Shown here in pieces: positions 16,519 to 24,728 of a stretch of 37,767 nucleotides of DNA (position 1 is the first letter of the stretch; each line of letters begins with the position of its first letter). The translations under genes and the position numbers were made by a program. A model generated the notes under the pieces. That model worked only from the letters and a program-made list of their open reading frames with translations, did not search any database and had not been told where the DNA came from. The stretch spans positions 252,738-290,504 of the forward strand of contig KI543233.1 of NCBI GenBank assembly GCA_000496235.1, given 5' to 3'. Source of the DNA: an uncultured archaeon A07HR60 (GTDB lineage Archaea > Halobacteriota > Halobacteria > Halobacteriales > Haloferacaceae).

Positions 16519-17307
16519 ATGAATCGTCGACTTGCACTGGGTGTGTTGTTGGTGATTGCGGCGGTCTCGGGGGCAGGATGTCTCGATTACGCGACTGGCG
16601 GCGGCGAAATCACCGCCGAAACGCTCGATCAAGAACCGCCAGTAGCGTACCAATGGGACGCCGACGCGGATGTGTATATCGACGTTTCCTCAGACGCGAC
16701 GTTCACTGCCACGTACAACGTCACTGGTGTCGAGGAACTCCGTCTGTACCGGACGAGTTTCCGCGGGTTAGAAGAGCCAACGTCTATCAGCGCGTTTCGG
16801 TATCAGTACCCTAACGGGACCGTTCTATCGGGTTCTGAGTTTCGCGCCCGAGGCGGCGAGATCGAGCAGACTCCCGACGAGGTGTTCGTCCGGTTCGGCG
16901 AGCAGTTCCAAGGCGGTCGGATCGGAATTCACGCGAATAGTATCCCGAAGCGACTCTCGCTGCCAGTGTACGTCGAGGGCTCTCACGAAATAGTGTTACC
17001 TCCCGACCGACAGGTCGACTTCTGGCTGTTCGGTAACGTCGCTCCCCGCGGCTACGAGACTGAAATCGAAAACGGGAGACAACACATTAGTTGGGATGAC
17101 GTGTCGAGTGACACGATTCTTGTGCAGTTTTATCTCGAACGGGACCTGTCCGTGTTTGCAGTCGTCATGACAGTCGCTACGGCAATCGGTATCGGTGGGG
17201 CTGTCTACTACAAACGCCGACTGGACCGGCTCAAACGGCAGCGACAGGAGATGGGACTTGACGTCGAGGCCGATGAGCCCGACGACGACTCTCCACCCGG
17301 CTCCTGA
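16519..17307 (+). CDS. DUF5803-type haloarchaeal lipoprotein with a C-terminal membrane anchor
   Basis: This 262-residue protein starts one base after the DUF2110 stop. The N-terminus MNRRLALGVLLVIAAVSGAGC has a twin-arginine, a hydrophobic core and Cys21 in a lipobox-like site, so it is probably a Tat-exported lipoprotein. A beta-rich extracellular domain follows (LRLYRTSFRGLEEPTSISAFRYQYPNG). Then comes a membrane helix near residues 212-234 (VFAVVMTVATAIGIGGAVYY) and a basic then acidic cytosolic tail. Conserved downstream of tfe and DUF2110 in haloarchaea; the DUF5803 name is from memory of that context. Function is unknown. The frame is open upstream to 16327, but that part overlaps DUF2110 and lacks a signal peptide. 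Confidence 0.8.
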   Translation: MNRRLALGVLLVIAAVSGAGCLDYATGGGEITAETLDQEPPVAYQWDADADVYIDVSSDATFTATYNVTGVEELRLYRTSFRGLEEPTSISAFRYQYPNGTVLSGSEFRARGGEIEQTPDEVFVRFGEQFQGGRIGIHANSIPKRLSLPVYVEGSHEIVLPPDRQVDFWLFGNVAPRGYETEIENGRQHISWDDVSSDTILVQFYLERDLSVFAVVMTVATAIGIGGAVYYKRRLDRLKRQRQEMGLDVEADEPDDDSPPGS

Positions 17308-17450
17308 CTACCTTGTCTCTGAGGCCGCGAGGCTTTACTATCGACTGTTCAGTTGCTATGCGGGTTTGATAGCGATATCTTCGCGCTCGAGTCCAGTGAG
17401 ACAGTCACATTCGCCGGAAAACTGTGTTTGTACGACTCACAAGACGGTTA

Positions 17451-17470
17451 CCTCGGGGCTTGCCCCCGGG
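17451..17470 (+). repeat. Solo IS-type hairpin CTCGGGG/CCCCGGG
   Basis: Stem with loop CTTGC and one G-T pair, followed by CTGGGTTCACGTC. Third member of the CTTGA-loop hairpin set (5601, 15023). It lies 144 nt after the DUF5803 stop. Confidence 0.45.
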
Positions 17471-17681
17471 CTGGGTTCACGTCGTGACCGCCGTTCAGTG
17501 GAATCGGGCGGCACCGTTACCCGCGCACTCGTCACTGCAATCGGGGTCGCCAGTCACTTGTGGATAACGACACTATCGATCCCGACCTCGGCGTGAGCCA
17601 GACTCCGGTCGTGACGACGGACGATAACCGAGAGTCAAGATGTCAGCCCTGAGGGCTATCGAGAGAGTTGTAGATGGGAAA

Positions 17682-17689
17682 CATATACT
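17682..17689 (+). promoter_or_regulatory. TATA box (CATATACT) for the CinA-like gene
   Basis: About 27 nt before ATG 17713. It falls within a longer frame opening at 17674 and so decides for the shorter start. Confidence 0.6.
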
Positions 17690-17712
17690 GGTTTGACAGC
17701 CGAGAAGCCGGT

Positions 17713-18405
17713 ATGGACGCGGCGCTCATCACGGTTGGAGAAGAACTCCTGTGTGGAGACATAGCGAACACGAACGCAACGTGGCTGTGCGGTTCACTCA
17801 ACGAACGGGGGGTGCGAGTGCAGCGTATCACGACGATCCCGGACGAGGTAGCCGAGATTGCTCGGGTAGTTAACGAGTATCGTGCCGTTTACGACGCTGT
17901 GGTTGTCACAGGGGGACTTGGTCCCACGCACGATGACGTGACGATGGAAGGTGTTGCTGCGGCCGTGGGCCAAGATCTCACGCACAACGAGGCAGCGGCG
18001 TCGTGGCTGGCAGAGCACCGCGACTACGCGGCAGAGGACTTGGACCCAGGAACAACTCAGATCCCGGCACAGGCCCGGATGCTCCCGAATGAAGTAGGTG
18101 TGGCCCCTGGTGCGGTCGTTGAGGGCGTCTACGTCTTTCCTGGCGTTCCAGCCGAGATGGAGGCGATGTTCAATCGTGTCGCAGAGGAGTTTTCTGGGAC
18201 GCAACAGCACTCTGCCGAACTTGACGTAGACGAACCGGAAAGTCAGTTATTAGATCGATTCGCGGACCTGCGCCAGCAGTTTGACGTGACTGTTGGCTCG
18301 TATCCGGGCGAGACGCTTCGCGTGAAGATCACTGCCGACAAACAGGACACCGCCGATGAGGCCCGCGAGTGGCTGCGCCGCCGCGTTGAGACGGTTCACA
18401 GTTGA
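17713..18405 (+). CDS. CinA N-terminal (MoaB/MogA-fold) molybdopterin-binding domain protein
   Basis: This 230-residue protein begins MDAALITVGEELLCGD, then NTNATWLCGSLNERGVRV, VVVTGGLGPTHDDVTMEGVAAA and PGAVVEGVYVFPGVPAEMEAMF. These are the standard motifs of the competence/damage-inducible CinA N-terminal domain, which has the molybdopterin-binding (MoCF) fold. CinA proteins have been linked to ADP-ribose pyrophosphatase and NMN deamidase activities, but the deamidase domain is a separate C-terminal part that is absent here. The TATA box 27 nt upstream supports a leaderless mRNA. Monocistronic. Confidence 0.88.
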   Translation: MDAALITVGEELLCGDIANTNATWLCGSLNERGVRVQRITTIPDEVAEIARVVNEYRAVYDAVVVTGGLGPTHDDVTMEGVAAAVGQDLTHNEAAASWLAEHRDYAAEDLDPGTTQIPAQARMLPNEVGVAPGAVVEGVYVFPGVPAEMEAMFNRVAEEFSGTQQHSAELDVDEPESQLLDRFADLRQQFDVTVGSYPGETLRVKITADKQDTADEAREWLRRRVETVHS

Positions 18406-18526
18406 GTGATCCGTGTGGGATCTGTTTCACAGTGACAACGGGAAAGTTCAGGACGAGGCGCGAGGAGCGGACACAGTACAGAAGAGACCGCTCACGACGT
18501 TGGCTGCCGGCGAACTTCGCAGTTTC

Positions 18527-18733
18527 TCACCGATACAGGTACATCAGCCACCCGACCGTGACAGCAAGACTCAATATCAACACTACTCCGGCGGTTTCGG
18601 CAACGGGAAGCGGTTCTGGACTGACGGCTTCAAGCGGGGTCATATCGGTTCGTTTCGCCGGGGATAGTTTAAAACCGCGACCAACTGAATCGCCTGTCTG
18701 TTCGCCAAGGCTTCGAGACCCGTCATAAGCCAT
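18527..18733 (-). CDS. Small single-pass membrane protein
   Basis: This 68-residue frame has a polar N-terminus and a C-terminal membrane helix at about 46-66 (AGVVLILSLAVTVGWLMYLY) ending in Arg. A Pro/Glu-rich stretch (TPLEAVSPEPLPV) just before the helix resembles small haloarchaeal tail-anchored proteins (DUF7312-like). It lies between the CinA-like and photolyase genes on the opposite strand. Evidence is the hydrophobic helix and clean ATG only, so I rate it moderate. Confidence 0.5.
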   Translation of the reverse strand: MAYDGSRSLGEQTGDSVGRGFKLSPAKRTDMTPLEAVSPEPLPVAETAGVVLILSLAVTVGWLMYLYR

Positions 18734-18834
18734 CTTCGAACTGCACGGTCGGCCACAGACAGCGTGTGGACAGGGGTTTTGCCAGTCAAGGGAGTCGGCA
18801 GTACCTTGAGGTAGCAGGCGAATGGAAATGATAT

Positions 18835-20262
18835 ATGGAGTTATTCTGGCACCGACAGGACCTGCGAATCAGTGACAATCGCGGGCTGGCTCACGCGGCC
18901 GACCGCGGAACAGTCGCGCCGGTGTTCGTGTTCGACCAGGATGTCCTGGATCACGCGGGTCCCCCTCGGGTAGCTTACATGCTGGACGCGCTCGCATCAC
19001 TTCGCGACGAATACCGCGAGCGGGGTGGCGATCTGTTGATCGGGTGGGGCGACCCCGCCGATGTGCTCTCAGGTGTAGGCGATGCGCTCGGGGCCGAGAG
19101 AGTGGTGTGGAACCGAGACTACTCGGGACTGGCTCGAGAACGCGACGCGCGAGTGCGAACGGCGCTAGATGACGTCGGGATTGAACGTGAGGCTCATCAC
19201 GATGATGTCCATCACAAGCCAGACTCGATTCGGACGAACGCTGGTGACCCATACTCGGTGTACACATATTACTGGAAGAAGTGGCAGGATCGAGCCAAAG
19301 AAGACGCGTTTGCGGCGCCAGATGACGCGGTTGCCGACGTGGAAAGTGGAACGGTCGCACCAGACTACACCCGCGCAGAACTACCGAGCTTGAACGAGTT
19401 GGGATTCGAGACGCCAGAAGCTGATATCCAGCCTGCGGGGACGGAACCTGCCCGTCGCCGGCTCGAGGCGTTCTGTGGCGGTGATATCACCAGGTACGAA
19501 TCCACACGTGACGATATATCCGAACAAGCGACGTCCCGTCTCTCGGCGGATCTGAAATTCGGGACGATCGGCGTCCGCGAAGTGTACGAGCGGACTCAGC
19601 AGGCGCTCGACAGTGCAGGTGACGACGAGCGTGAGGAGGTGCGCGAGTTTCAAGGCCAACTGGCCTGGCGAGAGTTTTACACGCAGGTGTTGTATCACAA
19701 TCCCGAGGTCGTCACCGAGAACTACAAAGACTACGAGAATCCGATCGAGTGGCGAGAAGATCCAGAAGCGCTGCAGGCGTGGAAAGACGGTGAAACCGGC
19801 TATCCGATCGTCGACGCAGGGATGCGTCAGTTGCGCGAAGAGGCGTACATGCACAACCGGGTGCGCATGATCGTTGCATCGTTCCTCACGAAAGACCTGC
19901 AACTGGACTGGCGGCGCGGATACGAGTGGTTCCGTCAGAAGCTTGCCGACCACAACACCGCGAACGATAACGGCGGCTGGCAATGGGCCGCCTCAACGGG
20001 GACAGATGCCCAGCCGTATTTCCGGATTTTCAATCCCATGACACAGGGAGAACGACACGACCCTGACGCCGAGTATATCAAAACCTACGTCCCAGAGCTG
20101 GCCGACGCAGAACCGGACGTGATTCACTCGTGGCACGAGCTGTCACTGACACAGCGACGCCGGTCCGCGCCTGATTACCCAGACCCGATCGTCGACCACT
20201 CTAAGCGGCGCGAAGAGACGCTCAGCATGTTCGAACAGGCCAGAGGCCAAGCAGACGACTGA
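18835..20262 (+). CDS. phr: Deoxyribodipyrimidine photolyase (class I CPD photolyase)
   Basis: This 475-residue photolyase uses light and reduced FAD to split cyclobutane pyrimidine dimers. The antenna-binding alpha/beta domain starts LFWHRQDLRISDNRGLAHA and includes VVWNRDYSGLARERD. The C-terminal FAD domain has ARRRLEAFC, WREFYTQVLYHNP, GYPIVDAGMRQLREEAYMHNRVRMIVASFLTKDL, WRRGYEWFRQKLADHNTANDNGGWQW and FRIFNP, all canonical FAD and electron-transfer motifs. The length is normal for class I. It fits life in bright brines; haloarchaeal phr genes are known to support photoreactivation. The ATG at 18835 lies directly at the first strand. Monocistronic. Confidence 0.95.
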   Translation: MELFWHRQDLRISDNRGLAHAADRGTVAPVFVFDQDVLDHAGPPRVAYMLDALASLRDEYRERGGDLLIGWGDPADVLSGVGDALGAERVVWNRDYSGLARERDARVRTALDDVGIEREAHHDDVHHKPDSIRTNAGDPYSVYTYYWKKWQDRAKEDAFAAPDDAVADVESGTVAPDYTRAELPSLNELGFETPEADIQPAGTEPARRRLEAFCGGDITRYESTRDDISEQATSRLSADLKFGTIGVREVYERTQQALDSAGDDEREEVREFQGQLAWREFYTQVLYHNPEVVTENYKDYENPIEWREDPEALQAWKDGETGYPIVDAGMRQLREEAYMHNRVRMIVASFLTKDLQLDWRRGYEWFRQKLADHNTANDNGGWQWAASTGTDAQPYFRIFNPMTQGERHDPDAEYIKTYVPELADAEPDVIHSWHELSLTQRRRSAPDYPDPIVDHSKRREETLSMFEQARGQADD

Positions 20263-20271
20263 CCGTCTCAC

Positions 20272-20405
20272 GAGTGGCGAGAGACGCGAAATGAGACGCC
20301 AGAGACGGGACCCAAGTAGTGAAAAGCAGGAAACGAGACGCGGGAAGCAAGAAAACGAAAGGCGAGAGAGGAGAGAAGAGGAGACGAGAGACGAAAAGAG
20401 GAACA
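20272..20405 (+). repeat. Purine-rich tract with six GAGACG motifs
   Basis: About 130 bp with very few pyrimidines on the plus strand. GAGACG occurs at 20281, 20293, 20302, 20335, 20381 and 20388, and GAAAACGAAAG and GGAAGCAAG variants lie between. It lies between the photolyase stop and the Shine-Dalgarno of the DJ-1 gene. No tandem period is constant. The opposite strand could encode a Ser/Leu-rich peptide, but this looks like low complexity. Confidence 0.75.
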
Positions 20406-20420
20406 CACTTTGCATTCCTC

Positions 20421-20430
20421 GGAGGGTGAT
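20421..20430 (+). promoter_or_regulatory. Near-perfect Shine-Dalgarno (GGAGGGTGAT) for the DJ-1/PfpI gene
   Basis: An unusually long match to the 16S 3' end (GGAGGTGAT), 5 nt from ATG 20436. It fixes the start and predicts a leadered transcript with the purine-rich tract in its 5' region. Confidence 0.7.
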
Positions 20431-20435
20431 GGCAT

Positions 20436-21056
20436 ATGCAGATTCAGATCCTCTTATATGACGGGTGTGACGAGTTGGACGCGATCGGTCCCTACGAGGT
20501 GTTCGACTACGCTGGCGAAATGGGCGCAGATATTCGTGTAGAATACGTCACTCTGACGCCTGTCGACGGAGTGACGGCCAGTCACGGAACCCAGCTTGAC
20601 GTTGACGAAGTCCTGGCTGACCCGGACTTTGAGTCCGCCCCCGACCTACTCGTCGTCCCCGGAGGCGGGTGGAACGACCGTGATGATGATGCCAGCGCCT
20701 GGGCGGAGGCCCAGCGTGGTGAGATCCCGCAGGCACTAGCCGAGTACGACGACGCAGGCCACCGTCTCGCGAGCGTTTGTACCGGTGGGATGCTACTCGC
20801 GGAAGCAGGGGTCACGGACGGCCGACCGGCTGTCACTCACGCAGGCGCAACTGAGGACCTTCGAGAGACCGGCGCTGAAGTCGTCGATGCCCGTGTTGTC
20901 GACGACGGAGACCTTCTCACCGCGGCGGGCGTGACCTCGGGGTTGGACCTAGCTTTACACGTCGTGGAGGAGGCCGCCGGCGGGACCGTCGCTGCCCAGG
21001 TTTCAGAGGTCATCGAGTACGACCGTCGCCACGAAATCCATACTCAGTCGTCTTGA
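20436..21056 (+). CDS. DJ-1/PfpI family glutamine-amidotransferase-like protein
   Basis: This 206-residue protein starts IQILLYDGCDELDAIGPYEVFDYA (class-I GATase fold, AraC/GlxA-type DJ-1 branch). It has DLLVVPGGGW at 70-79 and the nucleophile elbow SVCTGGMLLAEAG with Cys115, then TSGLDLALHVVEE. Members include deglycase/chaperone-like proteins and isonitrile hydratases; the exact reaction is unknown. It stands alone, without the AraC DNA-binding domain. A strong SD lies 5 nt from the start. Confidence 0.88.
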   Translation: MQIQILLYDGCDELDAIGPYEVFDYAGEMGADIRVEYVTLTPVDGVTASHGTQLDVDEVLADPDFESAPDLLVVPGGGWNDRDDDASAWAEAQRGEIPQALAEYDDAGHRLASVCTGGMLLAEAGVTDGRPAVTHAGATEDLRETGAEVVDARVVDDGDLLTAAGVTSGLDLALHVVEEAAGGTVAAQVSEVIEYDRRHEIHTQSS

Positions 21057-21389
21057 TTGTCACCGACCTGTGGTGGATTCTCTCGTCTTAGGCCGAAGAG
21101 GACCGGTAGACGCACCCTGGTGGCCCCACAATAACGTAATGCACAGACATGATGACCCGATCACCTTATCAGCGATACCACGGGAACAGGTCGGCGACTC
21201 TCACAGGCGTGTATCAGTTCGGCGATATATGAGATGCTGATTCGTGCAGTGTGACGTGTTCACATTCGCCACGAGGACCGCCCGACGGCAGGGATATCAG
21301 AGCCGCGCAACCAGAAGTGGTTCCGCCAGCATCGCAGTGTGCCTCAAGATTTAACAGCAATCCAGCACTTAGTATAGATGGTAGCAACA
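21057..21389. other. Intergenic gap upstream of superoxide dismutase
   Basis: About 330 bp with no recognised gene. A TATA-like GATTTAAC at about 21348-21355 lies 27 nt before an ATG at 21378 and about 40 nt before the ATG at 21390. Nothing else stood out. Confidence 0.5.
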
Positions 21390-22001
21390 ATGTCACAGTA
21401 TTCCAGTCCCGAACTTGATCCGCTTCCGTACGAGAAGGACGCACTCGAACCGCATATCTCCGATCAGGTACTCGAATGGCACCACGACACCCATCATCAG
21501 GGCTACGTGAACGGTCTGAGCAGTGCCGAAGAGACGCTTGCAGACAATCGTGAAAACGGCGATTACGCCGGCTCTGCGGACGCTCTCACGGACGTATCCC
21601 ACAACGGCAGTGGACACTATCTCCACACCATGTTCTGGGAGAATATGTCACCAAACGGCGGTGGCGAGCCTGACGGGGCTCTCGGTGACCGTATCGAACA
21701 GGACTTCGGATCCTACGATGGCTGGCGTGGCGAATTCGAGGTTGCCGCCTCGGCCGCCAGCGGGTGGGCCCTCCTGGCCTACGACCCGGTTTCGAAGCAA
21801 CTCCGTAATATCGTCGTCGACAATCACGACGAAGGCGGCGTCCCCGGCTCTCATCCGATTCTCGCGCTGGACGTCTGGGAACACTCCTACTACTACGATT
21901 ACGGCCCGAAGCGCGGCGACTTCGTTGACAACTTCTTCGAAGTCGTCGACTGGGACGATATCGCAGACAACTTCGAGACGGTCGCAGAGATCTACGAGTA
22001 G
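21390..22001 (+). CDS. sod: Superoxide dismutase (Mn/Fe family)
   Basis: This 203-residue enzyme dismutates superoxide to peroxide and oxygen. The metal ligands are in HHDTHHQGYV (first His), HYLHTMFWENMSPNGGG (second His) and DVWEHSYYYDYG (Asp and His). The sequence tracks Halobacterium SOD closely from MSQ onwards, so I place the start at ATG 21390. An in-frame ATG at 21378 would add only MVAT and lies at the leaderless distance from the TATA-like box, so that start is also possible. A T-rich terminator follows the stop. Confidence 0.95.
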   Translation: MSQYSSPELDPLPYEKDALEPHISDQVLEWHHDTHHQGYVNGLSSAEETLADNRENGDYAGSADALTDVSHNGSGHYLHTMFWENMSPNGGGEPDGALGDRIEQDFGSYDGWRGEFEVAASAASGWALLAYDPVSKQLRNIVVDNHDEGGVPGSHPILALDVWEHSYYYDYGPKRGDFVDNFFEVVDWDDIADNFETVAEIYE

Positions 22002-22350
22002 GCCGCCCACACACCCTTCTTTTTTATTCGCCTGCCGAGCGGCGGCTCTGGCGATCTGGCTGACGCCCGAAAGCCTGCCACCGGACACGGGGGTGTGAGG
22101 GTTTCCAGTTGAATTGTGAGCCTGTGTAATTCTGTAGTGAGATGGGTCTGAGAGTATCAGTATGCGTATTTGACGAGCATGAGACCTCGTCGTCCGCAAT
22201 CTGGTGAACTCCCGGGAGAACCGATATTAGCGGCGGCGTGGAGACAACAGATCAGACTGTCGAAGGCTGCCTCAGCGCCGCTTGAGAAAGCCCGAGCGGT
22301 AACTCGGCACGGTTCCGAGGGGGTTAGTTTCTGGAGTCGTAAGAGAGACC
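22002..22350. other. Intergenic gap between sod and the DUF5827-type gene
   Basis: About 350 bp. The only feature seen is the T-rich terminator just after sod. A plus-strand open frame (22170-22394) is Arg/Ala-rich with no family pattern and overlaps the next gene, so I left it out. Confidence 0.5.
22015..22028 (+). terminator. T-rich terminator after sod
   Basis: CCTTCTTTTTTATT lies 14 nt past the sod stop and includes six consecutive T. Archaeal intrinsic termination depends on such T tracts without needing a hairpin. Confidence 0.55.
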
Positions 22351-22761
22351 ATGCCACTTCAGAAAGATGCTGTCGACACGCTGTATCCGTGTGACTTTCA
22401 CGAACCCGCGGGCGTGCTTGACCCGGAGACGCTGTATACAGTCCCGGAGATTGCTCGCTTACTGCAGGATCTCGACCCGGAGACCGAACTCGAGGATGAC
22501 ACCGAACGTGTCCTGATGGACTGGGCGATTCCGTGGGTGATGACACATTCAGACGATCTCGTGGTTGCAGACCCGGTGGAGGAGACTGGTCCCGGGTACT
22601 ATGGGTTGAAAACAGATACCGAGCGTCGCGCGTTCCAACAGGCGAAATCTAACCGGGACGGGGCAGTTGATGAGCGCCAGGAGACAGACTCCGACGAGTC
22701 TCAGGCGGACAGACAACCCGACGGAAGCGGCTGGCCAGATACCGATTCGGGCCAATCGTGA
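22351..22761 (+). CDS. DUF5827-type haloarchaeal protein
   Basis: This 136-residue protein has a conserved core: LYPCDFHEPAGVLDPETLYTVPEIARLLQDLDPETELEDDTERVLMDWAIPWVMTHSDDLVVADP. It is helical with a C-terminal disordered acidic tail from about residue 95. The core matches the haloarchaeal DUF5827 family as I remember it; no catalytic motif is visible. The stop overlaps the GTG of the next gene by four bases (GTGA), so the two form an operon. Function is unknown and should be sought with the ATPase partner. Confidence 0.75.
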   Translation: MPLQKDAVDTLYPCDFHEPAGVLDPETLYTVPEIARLLQDLDPETELEDDTERVLMDWAIPWVMTHSDDLVVADPVEETGPGYYGLKTDTERRAFQQAKSNRDGAVDERQETDSDESQADRQPDGSGWPDTDSGQS

Positions 22762-23696
22762 CGACACCGCGGTTCCTCGTTGCAGGGGGCGCTCGCGTCG
22801 ACGCCGGGAAGACGACGTTCGCCACGGGTTTTTGTTCGTATCTCCTCAGACAGGATGTCAACCCCCTCGGTGTCAAACCGCGCGCTGGAAACGACTTCTG
22901 GCACGATTACGATGCGGTCCGCTCGGCACTGTCTGAGGGAGCCCTCTATGGGAGGGACGTCGCCCGCCTCGCCGGTGCCGGGGGCACCCCGCTTGAGGCG
23001 TCATCTACTGATGATGACGAATCTTCGCATAGCCGCGGCCAGGCCTCGAGCCCAATGGAGACTACTGAAACAGCGCGTCTGTCGCGACACCACCTGACGG
23101 ATATCAACCCGATTCACAGATTGTGGCGGCCAACCCCAGGCGAAACAGGGCTGCTAGGCGAGCAGGATCGAACCTTTCTGATCGACCGTGTAGCTACACA
23201 AGACGGAGTCGAATACGTGGTGAACGGATCCGCCGAGCAGCGGGGTGTGATGCCCAGCGAGATCTTCGATGCCCTCGAACTAGAAGGTGCCACGCGGGTG
23301 ACCTCTGTCGAAGAACTGAATCAGATCACTGCAGAGGTATATCTCGACGCGTCCAGACGATTGGTGTCCCGTTTAGAGGCGGCGACCCGTCCGCTCGTCA
23401 TCGAGTCGTACGGGGACGTGGCGGTCCCGCTTGAACTCCCGGTCGACGCTGTCGCAGTGGTCGACCCGAGCAGGGTTAGGCTGTATCGCGGCTCGTCGTT
23501 TTTGAAATCTCGAGACCGAGTCGCGGGAAGCCCGCGGGAGGGGCGATTCGAAACTCACACCGCCGCCATCACCGATTCGCTTGACCCCGTCGCCGTCCAA
23601 TCGCTCTCGTCGCTCTCCAGAGGCGCCCGAGAGAATCCAGAGCAGGTTGCTAGTAGATACGCCGACATCTACGCCAGGCTGGTTGATCTTTTGTGA
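22758..23696 (+). CDS. P-loop ATPase of the DTBS/CobB-CobQ-like SIMIBI type
   Basis: This 312-residue protein has a P-loop VAGGARVDAGKTTFATG at 8-24. The spacing G-x5-GKT is that of dethiobiotin synthetase and cobyrinate amidase ATPases rather than a classical Walker A. GVKPRAGNDFWHDYDAV follows, with the KPR motif that in DTBS contacts substrate. Later motifs are FLIDRV (second strand) and PLVIESYGDVAVPLE. A middle segment (residues about 75-100) is Ser/Glu-rich linker. No biotin or cobalamin gene is adjacent, so the substrate is unknown. The GTG start overlaps the DUF5827 stop (GTGA). The pair is probably one functional unit. Confidence 0.75.
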   Translation: MTTPRFLVAGGARVDAGKTTFATGFCSYLLRQDVNPLGVKPRAGNDFWHDYDAVRSALSEGALYGRDVARLAGAGGTPLEASSTDDDESSHSRGQASSPMETTETARLSRHHLTDINPIHRLWRPTPGETGLLGEQDRTFLIDRVATQDGVEYVVNGSAEQRGVMPSEIFDALELEGATRVTSVEELNQITAEVYLDASRRLVSRLEAATRPLVIESYGDVAVPLELPVDAVAVVDPSRVRLYRGSSFLKSRDRVAGSPREGRFETHTAAITDSLDPVAVQSLSSLSRGARENPEQVASRYADIYARLVDLL

Positions 23697-23888
23697 GGGT
23701 GTTGAGACGCCGTAGGTGGTTCTTCTAGCCACTAGACGACAGTCACGGAGCGGTCTCGATACGGCAGTCATAATGTGAGATCATCTGTTCAGCGCCAGCC
23801 GCGAGTGACGGAAAGCTCACTCTCACTCTCACTCCCTTTCTCATTCAGCATCCACACTGGGCCTGCTCGCCGGTGAGATGGGACGACG

Positions 23889-24470
23889 CTAGTTGTCCTG
23901 TTGAGCCATACGAATCGCTCGCTCGATATCTTTGGATGCGGCTCTGTCGGACGCGGGCCCGTGACCGGCGTGAAACTCCTGGAGAGAGCCGTCAGTGACG
24001 GCGCTGATTCGCTTCAGGCTGTCCACGAGCGTGTCTCTGTCGGCGCCCTCGAGATCCGTCCGGCCGAAGCCACCGTTCGCGAACACCAGATCACCCACGA
24101 AGCAGACACCCGTGGCTGGGCTGTGCAAGCAAAGATGATCTCTTGCGTGGCCGGGGGTATGATAGGCAGTGTACTCGTGATCGCCGATCTGGAGGGTCTG
24201 TTCGTCTGCCAGCCCGCGATCGAGTTCGAGATCACTCCCGTCGAATCCGACGACATCGACATCGAAGGCGTCTCTGACAGCCCCAAGATTTCCGATGTGG
24301 TCGGGATGAGAGTGTGTGATGACCACCCTGTCGAGAGCGGAGCCGTGGTCGTGGACGCGTCCGACCACGTCGAAGTTCGAGCCAGTGTCGACAAGGGTGC
24401 ACTGCTGGCCAGTCACGAGAAATGTGTTACTAGTGAACGCCTGGACGTCGGCCGCGAGATTGTGGATCAT
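23889..24470 (-). CDS. MBL-fold metallo-hydrolase
   Basis: This 193-residue metallo-beta-lactamase-fold protein has NTFLVTGQQCTLVDTGS (first strand pair and Asp), HSHPDHIGN (metal site HxHxDH), YHTPGHARDHLCL (third His) and FVGDLVFANGG (bridging Asp), then the terminal HAGHGPAS. This arrangement is that of the glyoxalase II/hydroxyacylglutathione hydrolase-like branch, which hydrolyses thioesters and other small esters. Substrate is unknown. It is convergent with the ATPase gene and divergent from thyA. The start ATG gives a standard short N-terminus. Confidence 0.88.
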   Translation of the reverse strand: MIHNLAADVQAFTSNTFLVTGQQCTLVDTGSNFDVVGRVHDHGSALDRVVITHSHPDHIGNLGAVRDAFDVDVVGFDGSDLELDRGLADEQTLQIGDHEYTAYHTPGHARDHLCLHSPATGVCFVGDLVFANGGFGRTDLEGADRDTLVDSLKRISAVTDGSLQEFHAGHGPASDRAASKDIERAIRMAQQDN

Positions 24471-24728
24471 ACCGCGTTCCTATGTCAACGGCGGCCTGGT
24501 ACTTGTGGCCTTCTCTGCGATTCCGGTCACGCAGGAGAACACACGGGCCCGCAGACACCAGCAAACGCACTGGAGAACGAGACAGACAGCGCGAGTTGAT
24601 CGAGCGTATAAGGGTGAGACGGGACCGTATTCGATAGGTTTGGTCACCCGCTTGGTGCCCGTGCTGCAGGCTCCGAAGGCAGGTTTTTGACCCACCGGGT
24701 CACTTCATTTGATACTACCTCTCTCATC

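Larger units (their letters stand above)
17308..17712. other. Intergenic gap with a solo hairpin and the CinA promoter
   Basis: About 400 bp. It holds the CTCGGGG/CCCCGGG hairpin at 17451-17470, an AGCCCTGAGGGCT palindrome at 17645-17657 and the TATA box for the next gene. No coding frame with recognisable content was seen. Confidence 0.5.

Noticed and set aside
19381-19983. 200-codon minus-strand frame inside the photolyase
   Set aside because: Antisense to conserved FAD-domain codons; no independent evidence.
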